From assembly GCA_049997955.1 (NCBI GenBank), contig JAEBDY010000021.1, forward strand, positions 1-64,000: a stretch of DNA of 64,000 nt, written 5' to 3'. Made by a program: the position numbers and the translations under genes. Of the stretch, positions 7,217 to 16,001 are shown piece after piece; within the stretch, counting starts at the first letter, position 1, and each line of letters starts with the position of its first letter. The DNA comes from Umezawaea sp049997955. Lineage in GTDB: Bacteria > Actinomycetota > Actinomycetes > Mycobacteriales > Pseudonocardiaceae. The notes beneath the pieces were generated by a model. The model saw only the letters and a list, made by a program, of their open reading frames with translations, made no database searches and was not told where the DNA came from.

Positions 7217-8023
7217 GTGCCGCACGCAACCGCCCCGGACGGGGTCGCCATCGCCTACCAGGTGCGCGGCGACGGAGACCCGCTGGTCCTGCTGTCCGGT
7301 CAGGCCAACAGCCACGAGTGGTGGGAAGACGTGCGCGAGGACTTCCACGGGTCGCACACCACGATCACGTTCGACTACCGGGGAACCGGCGACTCCGGCG
7401 AATCGCCCACGACGTACAGCACGCGGCAGTTCGCCAACGACGTGATCACCGTGCTGGACGACCTGGGAGTCGATAGAGCGGACGTCTACGGAACCTCGAT
7501 GGGCGGACGTGTGGCGCAGTGGGTGGCCGCCGCACACCCGTCGCGGGTCCGGGGGTTGGTGCTCGGGTGCACCTCGCCAGGGGGGAAGTTCGGGCTGGAG
7601 CGGAGTGACGCCGTGCGGCAGTCACTCGCGGTACCCGATTCGGCGGCGGTCAGACGCGCGCTGCTCGACCTGATGTACACGCCTTCTTGGATTGCCGACC
7701 ATCCAGGGCCTTACCGGACGTTGGGGGACCGAACGATGTCACCTCGGGCCAGAAGGGGCCATTTGGCGGCCAGCAATTTGCACGACGCCTGGAACGTGCT
7801 GCCAGAAATCGACGCGCCAACATTGGTGGTACACGGTGGAGCTGACCTGTTCAACCCGACGGGGAACGCGGCTTTGCTGAAAGAAAGGATCCCCGGAGCA
7901 AGAGTGGAGATCGTGCCGGGGGCAAGGCACGGATACTTCGAAGAGTTTCGGGAGATAGCCAGCCCGATGGTGTTGGAGTTTTTGGAAAGTGTAAGGACAG
8001 GGGCGGAGCGAGTAAGCGAGTGA
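7217..8023 (+). CDS. Alpha/beta hydrolase
   Basis: 268 residues, GTG start after GGAGGGA. It has the full alpha/beta-hydrolase layout: an oxyanion region (LVLLSGQANSHEWWEDV), the nucleophile elbow GTSMGG near residue 95, the acid in HGGADLFNP near 210, and the catalytic His in ARHGYF near 238. This is the small-molecule esterase/haloperoxidase-like group; the substrate cannot be told. It is divergent from the truncated monooxygenase. Its last codons run into an 8-bp tandem repeat, so the C-terminal tail (AERVSE) may vary in length between strains. Confidence 0.88.
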   Translation: MPHATAPDGVAIAYQVRGDGDPLVLLSGQANSHEWWEDVREDFHGSHTTITFDYRGTGDSGESPTTYSTRQFANDVITVLDDLGVDRADVYGTSMGGRVAQWVAAAHPSRVRGLVLGCTSPGGKFGLERSDAVRQSLAVPDSAAVRRALLDLMYTPSWIADHPGPYRTLGDRTMSPRARRGHLAASNLHDAWNVLPEIDAPTLVVHGGADLFNPTGNAALLKERIPGARVEIVPGARHGYFEEFREIASPMVLEFLESVRTGAERVSE

Positions 8024-8063
8024 GCGAACAAGCGAACAAGCGAACAAGCGAACAAGCAATTAA
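8008..8063. repeat. 8-bp tandem repeat across the hydrolase stop codon
   Basis: Seven 8-base units: GCGAGTAA, GCGAGTGA, four exact GCGAACAA units, and GCAATTAA. The second unit contains the stop codon of the hydrolase. Short exact arrays like this are prone to slipped-strand copy change. Confidence 0.85.
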
Positions 8064-8103
8064 GTGACCAGCCCACCGGCGAACGTAGGACGAGGCGGCA
8101 AAC

Positions 8104-8222
8104 GTGGCCGATTTTACTCGGGGGATTTGACCCTTAAAATTGGAGATCGGGCAGGCTTTCGGGACTGCCCTTTTAGCCCGATCAAGGGTCAAATCGAGGG
8201 GTCCCCGAGTCAAATCGGCCAC
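8104..8222. repeat. 119-bp imperfect palindrome
   Basis: Outer arms begin GTGGCCGATTTTACTCGGGG and end with a complement carrying one mismatch and a short insertion. A further arm pair (GATTTGACCCTT with its complement) and an inner GATCGGGC/GCCCGATC pair are nested inside. The whole block can fold into one long hairpin. It may be a miniature mobile element or a strong transcription barrier. There is no coding content. Confidence 0.75.
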
Positions 8223-8251
8223 AGCACGACGGCAGCGGTAGCCAGCTCCTG

Positions 8252-8376
8252 CGGTCGACGGGAGTGGAGGGCTGGCTCGGTCGACGGGAGTGGCGGGCTC
8301 TCGCGGTCGCTGGGAGCGATGGCTCGCCGGTCGCTGGAAGTGGTAGCCAGTTCTCGCGGTCGCTGGAAGCCCGTGG
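8252..8376. repeat. Degenerate tandem repeat, 24-29 bp units
   Basis: The core CGGTCGACGGGAGTGG or its variant CGGTCGCTGGAAG starts at 8252, 8278, 8304, 8328 and 8357. Spacing (24-29) and sequence drift between copies, unlike a CRISPR array. The run lies in the gene-free gap 8024-8699. Confidence 0.6.
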
Positions 8377-8444
8377 GGGGATGGGAGGCTTCGGCTTCCA
8401 GCGTCGGGGGTGGGTTGAGTTCCCCCCGGACGCTCCATTGTCTC

Positions 8445-8505
8445 CATGTCCGTCCGCGCCGCGTCAAGGCGGGAAAGATGCCTTGACCCGTAGCGAACGG
8501 ACATG
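8445..8505. terminator. Nested stem-loops in the 8.5-kb gap
   Basis: An outer 9-base pair of arms (CATGTCCGT/ACGGACATG) encloses an inner 8-base stem (GTCAAGGC/GCCTTGAC). Possible terminator or structured regulatory RNA. The remaining sequence to 8699 shows no gene. Confidence 0.4.
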
Positions 8506-8699
8506 AGGGCGCTTCGGATCGGGGGGCAGGGAGGGGTCTGGGCTCGCCCTAGTTGCGTGCTTCTGCTTGGGCGCCTGCTGGTCGGGTTGGGGTCGGGTTG
8601 GTTGGGTGCGTGCGTTTTGTGTGGTTTCAAGTGGACAAGTGTGTTGGTGGTGGCAAGCTGATCGTTTGTCGATGAGGTGTTGTTGGTGAGGAGGGCGTT

Positions 8700-9254
8700 G
8701 TGGTCAGTGCGGCGGAGGAGCATCGGTGGGTTGCCGGTGTGTTTACCGATCGGGTGCGTGGTGTTGCCGTTGGTGACTGGGGCAGTCCTGCCCCTTGTGA
8801 CGGTTGGGTTGCGCGGGATGTTGTGCGGCACCTCGTCGAGTGGTTTCCGGCGTTCTTGAAGGCCGGTGCTGGGGTCGACTTGCCCGTGGGGCCGTCTGTC
8901 GACGATGACCCGGTGGCCGCCTGGACCGTCCACAGCGACGGGGTGCAGGCGTTGTTGGACGATCCTGCTGCCGCGGATTCGGTGTTCACCAATCCGCATA
9001 CCGGGTCGATGCCGTTGGACCGTGCGGTCGACACGTTCTACACGACTGATGTTTTCCTGCACACGTGGGATCTGGCACGCGCCACCGGGCAGGGTGAGCG
9101 GCTCGATCCGGTGAAGTGCGGGCAGTTGTTGGACGGGATGCTCGCCATGGACGAAGTTCTTCGGTCCAGTGGGCACTACGGGGCGAAGGTCGTGGTTGGT
9201 GAGGACGCCGATGTGCAGACCCGGCTGATCGCGTTCATCGGGCGGAAGCCGTAG
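8700..9254 (+). CDS. TIGR03086-type / mycothiol-dependent isomerase-like (DinB fold) protein
   Basis: 184 residues, GTG start with GAGGAGGG close upstream. The sequence fits the MDMPI/DinB-like four-helix family: W-rich start (EEHRWVAGVFTDRVRGV), PCDGWVARDVVRHLVEW with a metal-type His near residue 46, and DVFLHTWDLARATG with a second His near 122. Family members bind a metal and some use mycothiol as cofactor; the reaction of this one is unknown. It stands alone between a repeat-rich gap and the SGNH esterase. Confidence 0.82.
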   Translation: MVSAAEEHRWVAGVFTDRVRGVAVGDWGSPAPCDGWVARDVVRHLVEWFPAFLKAGAGVDLPVGPSVDDDPVAAWTVHSDGVQALLDDPAAADSVFTNPHTGSMPLDRAVDTFYTTDVFLHTWDLARATGQGERLDPVKCGQLLDGMLAMDEVLRSSGHYGAKVVVGEDADVQTRLIAFIGRKP

Positions 9255-9537
9255 GTGACCGTCGTCCAAGTGCTAACGCACAGCTGAATACCCCGTTCGT
9301 CGGCTTTTTCGCGGCGGCCGCTGACAACCCTGACAGGATCACCGACATTCGTTGACAGGGGTGGCCGGCCCGTTCGAAAGTCATATCGGTTCAGCGCATT
9401 GTTCGCGGGAACTCCGACAGGGCTCCGTCTCGATTCGGGCCTGGATTTCACGGTAGCGACCCTCGTGCGGCGGTGCCCGCGAATTCGACGCGGAGTCCTC
9501 CTGGCTGAACCCGATCCGTCCGACGAAGGGAACAGCC

Positions 9538-10647
9538 ATGCGATGGAACCTCAGGCGGCTCGGCGCCGCGGCGCTCGGGGTCGTGCTCGCCACCGGGATG
9601 GCGGTGGCCGCCTCGCCGCCCGCGTCGGCCGAGTCGAACGGCGGTGTGCGGGTGATGCCGCTCGGCGACTCGATCACCGACGGCTTCAACGTGCCCGGCG
9701 GGTACCGGATCGACCTGTGGCGGCGGATGGCGGCGGCCGGGAACGCGGTCGACTTCGTCGGGTCCGGGTTCAACGGGCCCGCGAACCTCGGCGACCACGA
9801 CCACGAGGGCCACTCCGGGTGGCGGATCGACCAGCTCGACGCGAACGTCGAGGGGTGGCTGCGGGCGTCGGCTCCGCGCACGGTCCTGCTGCACATCGGC
9901 ACCAACGACGTGAACCAGAACCACGACCTCGCGAACGCGCCCTCCCGGTTGTCCGCGCTGATCGACAAGATCCGGGTCAACGCGCCCACCGTCGAGCTGT
10001 TCGTCGCGCAGATCACGCCGGAGAGCGACCCCACCCGCGAGTCGCGGGTGCGGGCGTTCAACGACGCCGTTCCCGGTGTCGTGGCGCAGAAGGGGCCGAG
10101 GACCCACCTGGTCGACATGCACTCGGCGCTCACCACCGCCGACCTCGCCGACGGCGTGCACCCGAACTCCGGCGGCTACGACAAGATGGCGGCCCGCTGG
10201 TACTCGGCGCTTCAGTCGGTGCCCGGCAGCCTCACCCCGGTGGCCGTGCCGCCGGTCGGCACCGAGGTGCTGCTCGCCAACCCGCAGGCGAACCGGTGCC
10301 TCGACGTCCACGGCGCGGTCGCGGTGGACCGCACGCCCACCGTCGTCCACGACTGCCACGCGGGTGCGAACCAGCGCTGGACGCGGACGGCGGCCGGTGA
10401 GCTGCGCGTGTACGGCGACCGCTGCCTCGACGTGGACGGCAACGGCACCGCGAACGGCACGAAGGTGCAGATCTACGGGTGCAACGGCACGGCCGCGCAG
10501 CGGTTCACGTTCAACACCAACGGATCCGTTGTCGGCGCGGGGTCGAACAAGTGCGTGGAGGTGGCGTCGGGCGGCACGGCCAACGCCACGCCGGTGCGGC
10601 TGCACGAGTGCAACGGGAGCGCCGCGCAGCGCTGGTCGACCCGCTAG
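9538..10647 (+). CDS. Secreted SGNH/GDSL esterase with C-terminal ricin-B lectin domain
   Basis: 369 residues, ATG after GAAGGGA. Residues 1-31 are a Sec-type signal peptide (RRLGAAALGVVLATGMAVA, cleavage near PASA-ES). The SGNH domain covers about 35-225 with GDSITDG (Ser45), GTNDVNQNH, and the DGVHP His block near 205. After a Pro-rich linker, residues 240-369 are a beta-trefoil CBM13/ricin-B domain with repeated QRW/QRF motifs and paired Cys. The arrangement matches secreted acetylxylan-type (CE3-like) esterases acting on plant polysaccharide. A hairpin terminator follows. Confidence 0.92.
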   Translation: MRWNLRRLGAAALGVVLATGMAVAASPPASAESNGGVRVMPLGDSITDGFNVPGGYRIDLWRRMAAAGNAVDFVGSGFNGPANLGDHDHEGHSGWRIDQLDANVEGWLRASAPRTVLLHIGTNDVNQNHDLANAPSRLSALIDKIRVNAPTVELFVAQITPESDPTRESRVRAFNDAVPGVVAQKGPRTHLVDMHSALTTADLADGVHPNSGGYDKMAARWYSALQSVPGSLTPVAVPPVGTEVLLANPQANRCLDVHGAVAVDRTPTVVHDCHAGANQRWTRTAAGELRVYGDRCLDVDGNGTANGTKVQIYGCNGTAAQRFTFNTNGSVVGAGSNKCVEVASGGTANATPVRLHECNGSAAQRWSTR

Positions 10648-10661
10648 CGGCGAACGCCGGA

Positions 10662-10696
10662 ACGGGCCGCCCCGGAGCGTTCCCGGAGCGGCCCGT
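10662..10696. terminator. Bidirectional terminator between esterase and protease genes
   Basis: 9-base GC arms (ACGGGCCGC and complement) around a 17-base loop, located between two convergent stop codons (10647 and 10708). Confidence 0.65.
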
Positions 10697-10707
10697 CCCG
10701 GTGCCGG

Positions 10708-11859
10708 TTACGCCGTGAGGAGCCTGAGGCCGTAGACCCCGAGGATCTCGTTGATCGGCTGGAACCAGGTGCGGCCACCGCTGGAGCAGTTGCCGTACCC
10801 GCCGGAGGTCACGCCCTGGGCCTGGTCACCGGTGATGAACGAGCCACCGGAGTCGCCGCCCTCGGCGCAGACGCTGGTGCCGACCATCTGGTAGACCGCG
10901 CCCTGCGCGTAGTTGACCGTCTCGTTGCGACCCTGGATCACGCCGCAGTGCCAGCGCGTGGTCGAGCCGGAGCGGCACACGGACGTGCCGGGAGGCGCCT
11001 CCCACGAGCCGCGCACGAGCGCGTCGCTGACCGTGCCCCAGCCGAGGACGACGGGCGCGTTCCACCAGCCGCCGCCGGAGCGGACGAACGCGTAGTCGTT
11101 GCCGGGGAAGGACGAGCCCGCGAAGTTGCCGGCGAACGAGCGGTCCCAGCCGTACACGGCCGCGCCGCCACCTCCGCAGTGCCCGGCGGTCACGAAGCCG
11201 CCGTGCACGGAGAAGCCGATCGAGCACCGCACGTTGCCGGTGTAGTACGGGTCGCCGCCGACCGTGCCCGCCGCGAACGTCGTCGGCGCCTGGACGCCGT
11301 CGGTGTTCACGATGACCGGACCGGACTTCTTGACGTCGGCGAGGAACGCCTCGACCTCGGCGGTCCGGGCTCCGGGCTGGACGTCCACCACGACGCCGCC
11401 CTGGCGGGCGTCGACCCGCCACGCGCTGACCCCGGCGGGAACGGCCTTGGCCTTGGACAGCCCGTCGATCCCGTTCTTCACCGAGTCGAGCTTGGCCGCG
11501 CTGTGCTTCGCGGTCGTCGTCTCGGCGCCGGCGGCCCGCACGGCGCGGACCTTGCTCTGGTCGGTCAGGGCGACCACGAGCTTGCCCTTGTCGGCGTCGA
11601 ACCAGCTGCCCGCGTAGGCGTCACCCGCCGCGGTGGTCGCGTTGGGCGCGATCTTCGTGGCGGTGGCTTCCTGGCTGATCCTCGCCTTGGCCTGCTGCTC
11701 GTCGAGGCCGAGGTCCTGGCGCATGGCCTGGACCAGACCGGGTGACAGGGCGGGCTCGGTGGCGGCGGGAGCGGCGGACGCGGTGGGCGTGAGGCCCAGC
11801 GCCATGCCCATCACCAGCAGACCGGTCATGCCGACCCTGGTCATCCTGCTACATCGCAT
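10708..11859 (-). CDS. Secreted S1-family serine protease (streptogrisin/alpha-lytic type)
   Basis: 383 residues. The ATG at 11859 has GAAGGAG 5 bases upstream; the longer frame to 12030 is not needed. Signal peptide at 1-30 (GLLVMGMALGLTPTASA). A pro-region of about 165 residues of the alpha-lytic protease type follows (VDARQGGVVVDVQPGA), then the mature chymotrypsin-like domain. The triad is visible: His in TAGHCG, Asp in GNDYAFV, Ser in GGDSGGS, with Cys pairs typical of streptogrisins. A CebR/CelR-like operator lies about 115 bases upstream, linking it to carbohydrate-responsive control. Confidence 0.93.
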   Translation of the reverse strand: MRCSRMTRVGMTGLLVMGMALGLTPTASAAPAATEPALSPGLVQAMRQDLGLDEQQAKARISQEATATKIAPNATTAAGDAYAGSWFDADKGKLVVALTDQSKVRAVRAAGAETTTAKHSAAKLDSVKNGIDGLSKAKAVPAGVSAWRVDARQGGVVVDVQPGARTAEVEAFLADVKKSGPVIVNTDGVQAPTTFAAGTVGGDPYYTGNVRCSIGFSVHGGFVTAGHCGGGGAAVYGWDRSFAGNFAGSSFPGNDYAFVRSGGGWWNAPVVLGWGTVSDALVRGSWEAPPGTSVCRSGSTTRWHCGVIQGRNETVNYAQGAVYQMVGTSVCAEGGDSGGSFITGDQAQGVTSGGYGNCSSGGRTWFQPINEILGVYGLRLLTA

Positions 11860-11972
11860 GGTTCTCCTTCGGAGCTGCGCAGGGACCCGCGGCGACAAAG
11901 GAGGGTTCGGCGCCGCGGGGCGGAACTGCGGCTCCGCCACCAGGGCGGGTGGCGACGGCGCCGACGGGGAAG

Positions 11973-11986
11973 TGAGAGCGCTCCCA
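11973..11986. promoter_or_regulatory. CebR/CelR-like LacI-family operator
   Basis: TGAGAGCGCTCCCA differs at one base from the TGGGAGCGCTCCCA operator known for CebR (Streptomyces) and CelR (Thermobifida). It lies in the region upstream of the S1 protease gene. Two related sites occur at 53156 and 54892. Confidence 0.65.
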
Positions 11987-12181
11987 CTTACCTGTTCGCC
12001 ACTGTCGCAACGCCGGGCCGCTCCCGTCAATCCCCGTGCGCCGAACTCTGTGGTCGCCGCCCGAACGGGCAGTGGTCCGGACCAGTTCGCGGGTCCGACC
12101 GGGCGACAACCGGGCGGGAACAGGGTGAACCGGGCAGTTCGAGTGGACGAGACCGCACAGCATCCCGGTGCACTGCCTGTT

Positions 12182-12193
12182 TACAACGTTGTA
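12182..12193. promoter_or_regulatory. LacI-type operator before the secreted glycosidase
   Basis: TACAACGTTGTA is a perfect 12-bp palindrome with a central CG, the usual form of LacI/GalR-family operators. It lies about 90 bases upstream of the GTG at 12281. The cognate regulator is not in the window. Confidence 0.6.
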
Positions 12194-12280
12194 TCCAACA
12201 GCTATAAACAGATCCGGTGGCAGCGCGGCGTTGCGTTACCAGGGCGCTCGACGTTGAGCACGACTACCTCGGGAGCCCCT

Positions 12281-15200
12281 GTGCGCGATCATCGAGTCCG
12301 GTTCGGCGCACTGGGCGTCGTGCTCACCTTCATCGCCTCCGCCGTGGTCGGCGTTCCCGCCGTGACCGCCGGACCGGCGGTGGCCGCCGCGCCGATGTAC
12401 CCGGAGGTCGGTCGGGGCACCAGCCTGCTCGACCACCGGGCGAAGCTGGCCGGGTTCGTGGAACCCGAGTGGTACGAGGCCAACATCCCGTTCGTCGACC
12501 TGCCCGACCAGTCCATCGAGGACACGTACTACTACCGCTGGCGCACCTACAAGGAAGCGCTGAAGTACACCGGCCCGGACGACGGGTGGATCGTGTCGGA
12601 GTTCCTCGGCCCCGTCGGGTACTCCGCTCCCGGCGGCGGGATCGTGGCCGCCGCGGGCCACCACGTGTACGAGGGCCGGTGGCTGCGCGACTCCCGCTAC
12701 CTCGACGACTACCTGGACTACTGGCTCAAGGGCAGCGGCGCGGGACCCAAGCCCGCCACCGACTTCCTCAACGAGAACACCACCGACTGGGCCCACCAGT
12801 ACTCGTTCTGGGCCGCGGACGCGATGGTCGCCCGCGCGTCCGTGGACGGCCGGTTCGACTACGCCGTGGACCGGTTGCCGCAGCTGGAGAAGCAGTGGGC
12901 GGCGTGGTCGCCGCAGTTCGACCGCGACCTCGGCCTGTACTGGCAGGTCCCGGTGTGGGACGCGATGGAGTACACCGCGAGCTCCTACCAGAGCGACGAC
13001 CCGTACCACGGCGGCGAGGGCTTCCGGCCGACGTTGAACGCCTACCAGTACGGCGACGCCAAGGCGATCGCGAGCCTGCTGCGCCTGCGCGGCGACCGCC
13101 GGGGCGCGGAGCGGTACGAGCGCGACGCGACGGCGCTCCAGTCCGCCGTGGAGCAGCGCCTGTGGGACGCCGACGCGAAGTTCTACAAGCACGTGGCGCG
13201 CGACGACAACCCCGGCCGGACCAAGCTCGCCGACCGCGAGGGCATCGGCTTCATCCCCTGGTACTTCCACATGGCGCCCGCCGCGAACTCCGCCGCGTGG
13301 GAGCAGCTCACCGACCCCCAGGGGTTCGCCGCGCCGTTCGGGCCGACGACGGTGGAGCGCCGCAGCCCGTGGTACATGCACGACGCCCTCAAGGGCTGCT
13401 GCCGCTGGTCGGGCCCCAGCTGGCCGTACGCCACGAGCCAGACGCTGACCGCGATGGCGAACCTGCTCGCGGACTACCCGGCACAGTCCGCCGTGGACCG
13501 GCAGGACTACTACGACGTGCTGCGCGGGTACGCGGCCACGCAGCGCAAGAACGGCGTCCCGTACGTGGCGGAGGCGCACCACCCGGACGAGGACCGCTGG
13601 ATCTACGACGGCCGCGGGCACAGCGAGGACTACAACCACTCGACGTTCAACGACCTGGTGCTCTCGGGCCTGCTCGGCATCCGGCCCCAGCAGGGTGACC
13701 GGGTCCGGCTGTCCCCGCTGGTGCCGGACGGCTGGGACCACTTCGCGGTGGAGAACGTGCCGTACCACGGGCGGAACCTGTCGGTGGTGTGGGACCGCGA
13801 CGGCACGACCTACGGCCAGGGCTCCGGGCTGCGCGTGTGGGTCGACGGGGACCTCGTGCACCGCCAGTCCGACCTGCGGGCCGTCGACGTGGAGGTGGGG
13901 CAGGGCAGGGGGACCGCGCAGGCGTCGCTGGTCGACGACCTCGCCCACACCACCGCGACGGCTTCCCACACGTGGTCCGCCGACAGCCCGGCCGACGCCG
14001 TGGACGGCCAGGACTTCCACCTCGACGTGCCCTCCACCCGCTGGACCACCTACGGCAGCCCCAACCGGGAGGACTGGCTCGCCGTCGACCTCGGCGCCCC
14101 GACGCGGGTGTCGGACGTGCGGATGTCGTTCTACGACGACGGCGGGGGAGTGCGCACACCCGACGCGTACGCGCTGGAGCACCGCGCACCCGATGGTTCC
14201 TGGGTCGCGATCCCGGGCCAGACCAGGACACCGGCGACCCCGGAACGCGGGCGCGTCAACCGGGTCGTGATCGACCCGCCGGTGCTCACCAGCGCGCTGC
14301 GCGTCCGTCCCACCCGGAACGACGGCGGAGCCGTGGGCATCACCGCGCTCCAGTCGTGGCGACCGGAGGACAGCCGGGTGAGCGTGGCGCTGCACGCCGA
14401 GGACGGCCTGCTCCACGTCCGTTCCGGTGGGACCACCGAGGTCCGGGCGACGGTGCGGACCACGTCGCCGCTCACCGTGCGCCCGGAACTCCACCTGCCG
14501 GAGGGCTGGACGGCCGCACCGGTCGGGCCCCGGTTCGTCACGCCCGGCCGTCCGGCGGACCTGCGCTGGACGGTCAAGGCGCCGCCCGCGCTCACCCCCG
14601 GCTCCCGCGCCCCCGTGCGGCTGCTGGTGGCCACGACGGGCGGTCGGACGACGGGCGACCTCGTCCAGGCCGAGGCCGTGTTCGACCCGGCCGACTTCGC
14701 GAACGTCGTGTGGGACGACGGGTTCGACAGCGCTCGGGCGTACCGGGTCGGCGCGCGCTTCGGCGAGCCCGCCCCGGCGGTCGGCGTCTCCGCGGGAACG
14801 CTCACCGCGACCGCCGCCGGTCGCCAGTCGGCCGCGGTGCTCGTCGCACCGGTCCAGGCACCACCGGGCGACGTCGCGGTGGTCCTGACGCCCTCGTCGT
14901 TCGCCGGGGCGTCCCCGGAGGACAGCGTGCTGGCAGGCCTCGCCGCCGGACCGGACGACCTGGCGCTGTCCTGGTACAACAACAGGTCCCGCACCTCCGG
15001 CGTCGACGTCCGGGTCGGCGGCCGCGACTTCGGCGACAGCGCCACCGGCGGGTGCTGCGCCGACGTGACGTGGGCTCCGGGAGACCGGATCGCCGTCGTG
15101 TTCGGCGCTTCGACCATGACGAGCTGGCTGGGCCGCGGCACCACGTGGCGCCTGCTCCGGACCGCGCCGTACGGCACGGCGGTCACCCCAGGGAGCCGGG

Positions 15201-15289
15201 CCACGTGGTCCCCGGCGATCGGCGTGCGGTTGACCTCGGGCACGCTCGGGCTCGACCGGATGACGGTGCTCAGCCGTCCACTGGGGTGA
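12281..15289 (+). CDS. Secreted MGH1-like (alpha/alpha)6 glycoside hydrolase with discoidin domain
   Basis: 1002 residues from a GTG at 12281 with GGGAG 5 bases upstream. Signal peptide at 1-38 (FGALGVVLTFIASAVVGVPA). Residues about 60-500 are a six-hairpin glycosidase of the MGH1/GH63-like group (QYSFWAADAMVARASVDGRF, WYMHDALKGCCRWSGPSWPY, HSEDYNHSTFNDL). Residues about 550-680 resemble an F5/8-type (discoidin) carbohydrate-binding domain (ASHTWSADSPADAVDG). Then come a NEW3-like beta-sandwich (LPEGWTAAP) and a C-terminal beta domain. It probably acts outside the cell on a plant or microbial oligosaccharide; the exact substrate is unknown. Preceded by a LacI-type operator. Confidence 0.85.
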   Translation: MRDHRVRFGALGVVLTFIASAVVGVPAVTAGPAVAAAPMYPEVGRGTSLLDHRAKLAGFVEPEWYEANIPFVDLPDQSIEDTYYYRWRTYKEALKYTGPDDGWIVSEFLGPVGYSAPGGGIVAAAGHHVYEGRWLRDSRYLDDYLDYWLKGSGAGPKPATDFLNENTTDWAHQYSFWAADAMVARASVDGRFDYAVDRLPQLEKQWAAWSPQFDRDLGLYWQVPVWDAMEYTASSYQSDDPYHGGEGFRPTLNAYQYGDAKAIASLLRLRGDRRGAERYERDATALQSAVEQRLWDADAKFYKHVARDDNPGRTKLADREGIGFIPWYFHMAPAANSAAWEQLTDPQGFAAPFGPTTVERRSPWYMHDALKGCCRWSGPSWPYATSQTLTAMANLLADYPAQSAVDRQDYYDVLRGYAATQRKNGVPYVAEAHHPDEDRWIYDGRGHSEDYNHSTFNDLVLSGLLGIRPQQGDRVRLSPLVPDGWDHFAVENVPYHGRNLSVVWDRDGTTYGQGSGLRVWVDGDLVHRQSDLRAVDVEVGQGRGTAQASLVDDLAHTTATASHTWSADSPADAVDGQDFHLDVPSTRWTTYGSPNREDWLAVDLGAPTRVSDVRMSFYDDGGGVRTPDAYALEHRAPDGSWVAIPGQTRTPATPERGRVNRVVIDPPVLTSALRVRPTRNDGGAVGITALQSWRPEDSRVSVALHAEDGLLHVRSGGTTEVRATVRTTSPLTVRPELHLPEGWTAAPVGPRFVTPGRPADLRWTVKAPPALTPGSRAPVRLLVATTGGRTTGDLVQAEAVFDPADFANVVWDDGFDSARAYRVGARFGEPAPAVGVSAGTLTATAAGRQSAAVLVAPVQAPPGDVAVVLTPSSFAGASPEDSVLAGLAAGPDDLALSWYNNRSRTSGVDVRVGGRDFGDSATGGCCADVTWAPGDRIAVVFGASTMTSWLGRGTTWRLLRTAPYGTAVTPGSRATWSPAIGVRLTSGTLGLDRMTVLSRPLG

Positions 15290-15336
15290 GGCTCGACCTC
15301 CTGATCGATGAGGAACTCAACCAGTACGCTCGCGGC

Positions 15337-15762
15337 ATGAGCACGCACGAGACGAACGCGCGGCTGGTCGAGCAGATGATCAGCCTCACCGCGCTGGTGG
15401 TCGGCATGACCAAGGGCGTCGTCGAGGCCGAGGGGATGACCGAGTCGCAGGCCAACCTGCTCTGGCTGGTCGACCCGGCAGCCGAACCGCTGTCGTTGCG
15501 GCAGCTCGCCGCGCGGCTCCGGTGCGACCCGTCGAACATCACCCTGATCAGCGCCAAGCTGGAGGAGAAGGGCCTCGCCGTCCGCGCGCCCCACCCGGCC
15601 GACGGTCGCGTCCGGACGCTGGTGCTGACCAAGGCGGGCGAGGAGGTCCGCGAGCGGCTGCTCGCGGGAGCGTACGACCGGTCGCCGTTCAGCTCGCTGG
15701 GGGAGCGGGAACAGCAGCAGCTGCACCGGTTGCTGGGCAAGGTCCTCGCCGCGGCGGGCTGA
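15337..15762 (+). CDS. MarR-family regulator
   Basis: 141 residues. The ATG at 15337 has no ribosome binding site but sits 6 bases after TACGCT, a good -10 box, so the mRNA may be leaderless. A winged helix is clear: SLRQLAARLRCDPSNITL as the HTH, then the wing RAPHPADGRVRTLVLT. A near-palindrome at 15299-15314 could be its own operator. It follows the glycosidase by 48 bases on the same strand, but its target is not evident. Confidence 0.88.
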   Translation: MSTHETNARLVEQMISLTALVVGMTKGVVEAEGMTESQANLLWLVDPAAEPLSLRQLAARLRCDPSNITLISAKLEEKGLAVRAPHPADGRVRTLVLTKAGEEVRERLLAGAYDRSPFSSLGEREQQQLHRLLGKVLAAAG

Positions 15763-16001
15763 CCGCGGCTCGGCGGACGACGTGTGGGTGAAGCACTTCT
15801 CGCCGAGCACACGGGAGTTCTCGTGGAACGTCGCGCCCTTCCGAGCGCGTTCCTGCCGCCCGCCGGAGTCTCGGCGGATCGAGACCGTGCTGGAGCACGA
15901 GCGCCGGGGCGCGGTCTGGCGCGCGTGATCAGGTCCGGCCGCCCGAGGCCGTTGCCGCACGTCGAACGAGAAGCCAGGTGCGCGCGTCCGGTCGCTCCGG
16001 A

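Noticed and set aside
8252..8376. Possible CRISPR array
   Set aside because: Units vary in length and sequence, there are no unique spacers between constant repeats, and no cas genes are present.
8064..8506. Open frames across the repeat-rich gap
   Set aside because: They run through the palindrome and the degenerate tandem repeats and have no start signal or domain.
15782..15928. 48-codon plus-strand open frame between the MarR and kinase genes
   Set aside because: The product starts at a GTG without a ribosome binding site and matches nothing I recognise; it could be the tail of a lost gene, but support is too weak.
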